Positions 62,226 through 64,000 of a stretch of DNA of 64,000 nucleotides are shown piece after piece. The position numbers and the translations under genes are program-made. A model generated the notes under the pieces. It was not told the DNA's origin, ran no database searches, and saw only the letters and a program-made list of their open reading frames with translations. Each line of letters starts with the position of its first letter. The stretch's first letter is position 1. Source of the stretch: Acidobacteriota bacterium (lineage in GTDB: Bacteria; Acidobacteriota; Vicinamibacteria; Vicinamibacterales; Fen-181); NCBI GenBank assembly GCA_003170135.1, contig PMZR01000124.1:21020-85019 (forward strand). The letters run 5' to 3'.

Positions 62226-62321
62226 CCGTATCAGCGAAAACGACAGCGGCCGCTCCGTTGTCGCGTCCCGCGGCTGCGGGTTCGCACGGCCGGCGCGGTG
62301 CGACCGAAGCAGCTGATACGG
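62226..62321. other. Structured intergenic element: one closing stem with three internal hairpins
   Basis: CCGTATCAGC (62226-62235) pairs with GCTGATACGG (62312-62321), closing a 96-nt region. Inside, CGACAGCGG (62241-62249) pairs with CCGTTGTCG (62255-62263), CCCGC (62267-62271) with GCGGG (62276-62280), and CGCAC (62283-62287) with GTGCG (62298-62302). It lies between convergent genes, so it may be a bidirectional terminator or a small structured RNA. Confidence 0.55.
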
Positions 62322-62330
62322 GCCACTAGC

Positions 62331-63737
62331 CTAGTCACTGCCGTCGGGCTCGGCCAGAATCGCGCGCGCGGCCGCGATCGCGTGGTCGAGCGTCGTGATG
62401 TCCCCATCCAGCTGACGTTCGTACACGCGCTTGAGAACCGCGCCCACGCGCGGGCCGGGCTCGACGCCCAGGGCGAGCAGGTGCCGGCCGAGCAGCAGCG
62501 GCGCGGGTGGCCGGTGTTCGACACCCAGAGTCCGGGCGCGCGCGACGAACCAGTCCATCGCCGAACAATCGAAATCGCCGGTCCGGCCCATGCAGTCGGC
62601 GCGAGCCAGCCGGGCCAGTAACTCGAGATCGACCTTCTGGGCGAGCCGCCGAAAGGCGCCGTCCCCGACCTCACGGCGCGCCTTGTGCCACATGCCCGGC
62701 TTCAGATGATGCGCGGTGAGGCCCACCACCTGCGCGCGGACGGCGAAGCCGTCGATGGTGTGAACGTTCAGCCGATCGAGCAGTTGGATCGTGGGCGCGA
62801 CGCCCGCCTCCTCGTGGTTGAACGAGCGGATGCGTCCGTCGAAGAACGCCGTGGTCGCCGGCTTGCCGAAATCGTGGCAGACGGCTCCGAGCATGATCGT
62901 CAGCCTGCGGGCGCGGTCGAGATCGCGCGACTCGCCGACGGCGTTGTCGATGACGAGCAACGTGTGCACCCACACGTCGCCCTCCGGGTGCCAGTCCGGC
63001 TCCTGTTCGCAGCCGACCAGCGCCCGCATTTCCGGGAACAGCCGATCGACGACCAGCAGGTCGAGCGCGACCGCGAAGCCGATCGACGGGCGCGGGGCGT
63101 GGAGCAGGAGCTTTTCGACTTCCCCCCAGATGCGCTCGGCCGGCAGATCGTCGAGCGGGATGTCACGGCAGAGCGCGGCGGTCCCGGCCTCGACCATCAG
63201 GTCGAAGCGCGCGGCGAACTGGACGGCGCGCAGGACCCGCAGGCTGTCGTCGCCGAACGTGCGGCGATCGACGGCGCGCAGCAGCCGGCGCTCGAGATCG
63301 GCGCGGCCCTCGAACGGATCGAGCCACGTACCGGTCAGCGGATCGAAGCCGATCGCGTTGATCGTAAAATCGCGGCGTCGCGCCGCTTCCTCGAACGACA
63401 TGTCCGGGTCGCCGCGCACTTCGAAGCCGCGGTGGCCGCGCGCAATCTTCGACTCGCGCCGGGGCAGCGCCACGTCAATCGGCCCGATCTTGAAGACGGT
63501 GAACGCCTCGCCGACCGTCTGCACCGTGTCGAACTGCTCGAGCAGCGAGCGCAGGCGCTCGGCGGGGAGGCCGAAGACCTCGAGGTCGATGTCCTTCGAG
63601 GCGCGGCCGAGCAGGTGGTCTCGACACCACCCGCCGACAACGAGCGCCCGCCCGCCGGCGTCGCGAACGGTTTCCGCCACCGCGCGCGCCAGCGTGAGCG
63701 CGTTCGACCCGTTCGGCGATGGTGTGCGGTCCGCCAT
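62331..63737 (-). CDS. tRNA CCA-adding enzyme / poly(A) polymerase family with HD domain
   Basis: The protein has 468 residues. The class II nucleotidyltransferase head has GGWCRDHLLGR and the catalytic DID (D49, D51), RRDFTINAIGFDP, LRAVQFAARFDLM and the DxxAERIWGE-like LPAERIWGEVEKLL. An HD-type domain follows (MLGAVCHDFGKP, ... GLTAHHLKP). It adds or repairs the 3'-CCA of tRNAs, or adds poly(A); the sequence alone does not separate these. Both tRNAs in the window encode CCA, so a repair role is more likely. Confidence 0.92.
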   Translation of the reverse strand: MADRTPSPNGSNALTLARAVAETVRDAGGRALVVGGWCRDHLLGRASKDIDLEVFGLPAERLRSLLEQFDTVQTVGEAFTVFKIGPIDVALPRRESKIARGHRGFEVRGDPDMSFEEAARRRDFTINAIGFDPLTGTWLDPFEGRADLERRLLRAVDRRTFGDDSLRVLRAVQFAARFDLMVEAGTAALCRDIPLDDLPAERIWGEVEKLLLHAPRPSIGFAVALDLLVVDRLFPEMRALVGCEQEPDWHPEGDVWVHTLLVIDNAVGESRDLDRARRLTIMLGAVCHDFGKPATTAFFDGRIRSFNHEEAGVAPTIQLLDRLNVHTIDGFAVRAQVVGLTAHHLKPGMWHKARREVGDGAFRRLAQKVDLELLARLARADCMGRTGDFDCSAMDWFVARARTLGVEHRPPAPLLLGRHLLALGVEPGPRVGAVLKRVYERQLDGDITTLDHAIAAARAILAEPDGSD

Positions 63738-63849
63738 GCGTGTCCGTTCATGGCCGGCGGGTTCCGGGCCCCGGCCCCTGGTTTCGCATGTTAGCACGCG
63801 GGATCCTGTGCTACGGTGGCAACGTCGCCAGTTCCATCGGGAGGCGCTG

Positions 63850-64000
63850 ATGTTCACTCGCACGATCGATTTCCTGCGCGAGCTGGTTGCGATCGATTCC
63901 ATCAATCCGTCGCTCGTGCCCGGCGGGGCGGGCGAACAGCAGATGGCCGAGGCGATCGCGCGCGAGCTGCGGGCGATCGGAGCGGACGTCGAGCTGCAAC
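63850..64000 (+). CDS. M20-family metallopeptidase, N-terminal 50 residues
   Basis: ATG 63850 with GGGAGG upstream starts MFTRTIDFLRELVAIDSINP, then SLVPGGAGEQQMAEAIAREL, and runs off the window. This is the standard N-terminus of ArgE/DapE/CPG2-type M20 peptidases (helix, (V/I)xIxSxNP, GEx2xA). The metal ligands lie beyond the edge, so the substrate is unknown. Confidence 0.85.
   Translation, partial: MFTRTIDFLRELVAIDSINPSLVPGGAGEQQMAEAIARELRAIGADVELQ

Overview
The window is a high-G+C, gene-dense bacterial chromosome segment on which almost every coding stretch belongs to an identifiable housekeeping or metabolic family. The combination of a BlaI/M56 pair with a huge repeat tail, an exported HEAT-cyclophilin protein, a BON protein, M14 carboxypeptidase, AddAB, BRCT-TPR proteins and 68-residue cold-shock proteins fits Acidobacteriota, probably Vicinamibacteria. 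That placement is inference from gene content, not from a marker gene. No prophage, integron, CRISPR array or intact insertion sequence was seen; the only mobile-looking piece is a ~150 bp MITE/REP-like inverted-repeat element.

Layout. 1-4.6 kb: truA start (partial), a broken small exported ORF, an autoregulated blaI-like repressor with an M56 sensor protease, osmC. 4.7-16 kb: two convergent geranylgeranyl-reductase-type flavoproteins, a YgjP-type metallopeptidase, an FHA-GAF-PP2C phosphatase, hemerythrin-PAS, HEAT-cyclophilin, sdpR/sdpI-like pair, small Cys protein, BON protein. 16-23 kb: M14 peptidase, cytidylate-kinase-like protein, glycyl radical enzyme (GRE) and its radical-SAM activase. 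23-27 kb: minus-strand run thiD-moaE-moaD-prfA-prmC-HIT, then bioY. 27.5-33.7 kb: minus-strand run aspA-exported methyltransferase-polyprenyl synthase, divergent class I fumarase, aldehyde dehydrogenase. 34-43 kb: IscA/ErpA, a Fur-rubrerythrin fusion, PHP phosphoesterase, degenerate ABC ATPase, two cold-shock genes, HAD phosphatase, tRNA-Sec, MocA-like transferase, ROK kinase, tRNA-Ala(GGC), L-asparaginase. 44-52 kb: exported protein of unknown function, AddB, AddA, DUF488. 52-64 kb: several short orphan proteins, a J-domain protein, membrane proteins, glucokinase, BRCT-TPR, SDR epimerase, dienelactone hydrolase, ClpP-like protease, PLP dehydratase, CCA-adding-type nucleotidyltransferase, start of an M20 peptidase.

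What stands out. (1) A GRE of the hydroxyproline-dehydratase type whose CxE catalytic Glu is Ala, with its own activase. (2) A Fur/PerR repressor fused to a rubrerythrin-like diiron domain, next to an Fe-S carrier gene. (3) An M56 sensor protease carrying nine near-exact 34-residue repeats. (4) Five scattered arrays of 7-bp degenerate repeats, two of which run in phase into a start codon and one of which lies inside addB. (5) A recurring -10 box 6-8 nt upstream of start codons, implying leaderless mRNAs. (6) tRNA-Sec, so selenocysteine is decoded, and an 18-bp sequence shared by the 3' ends of both tRNAs. (7) Two unlinked ~80-residue proteins sharing CGC-x(22-23)-C-x4-H.
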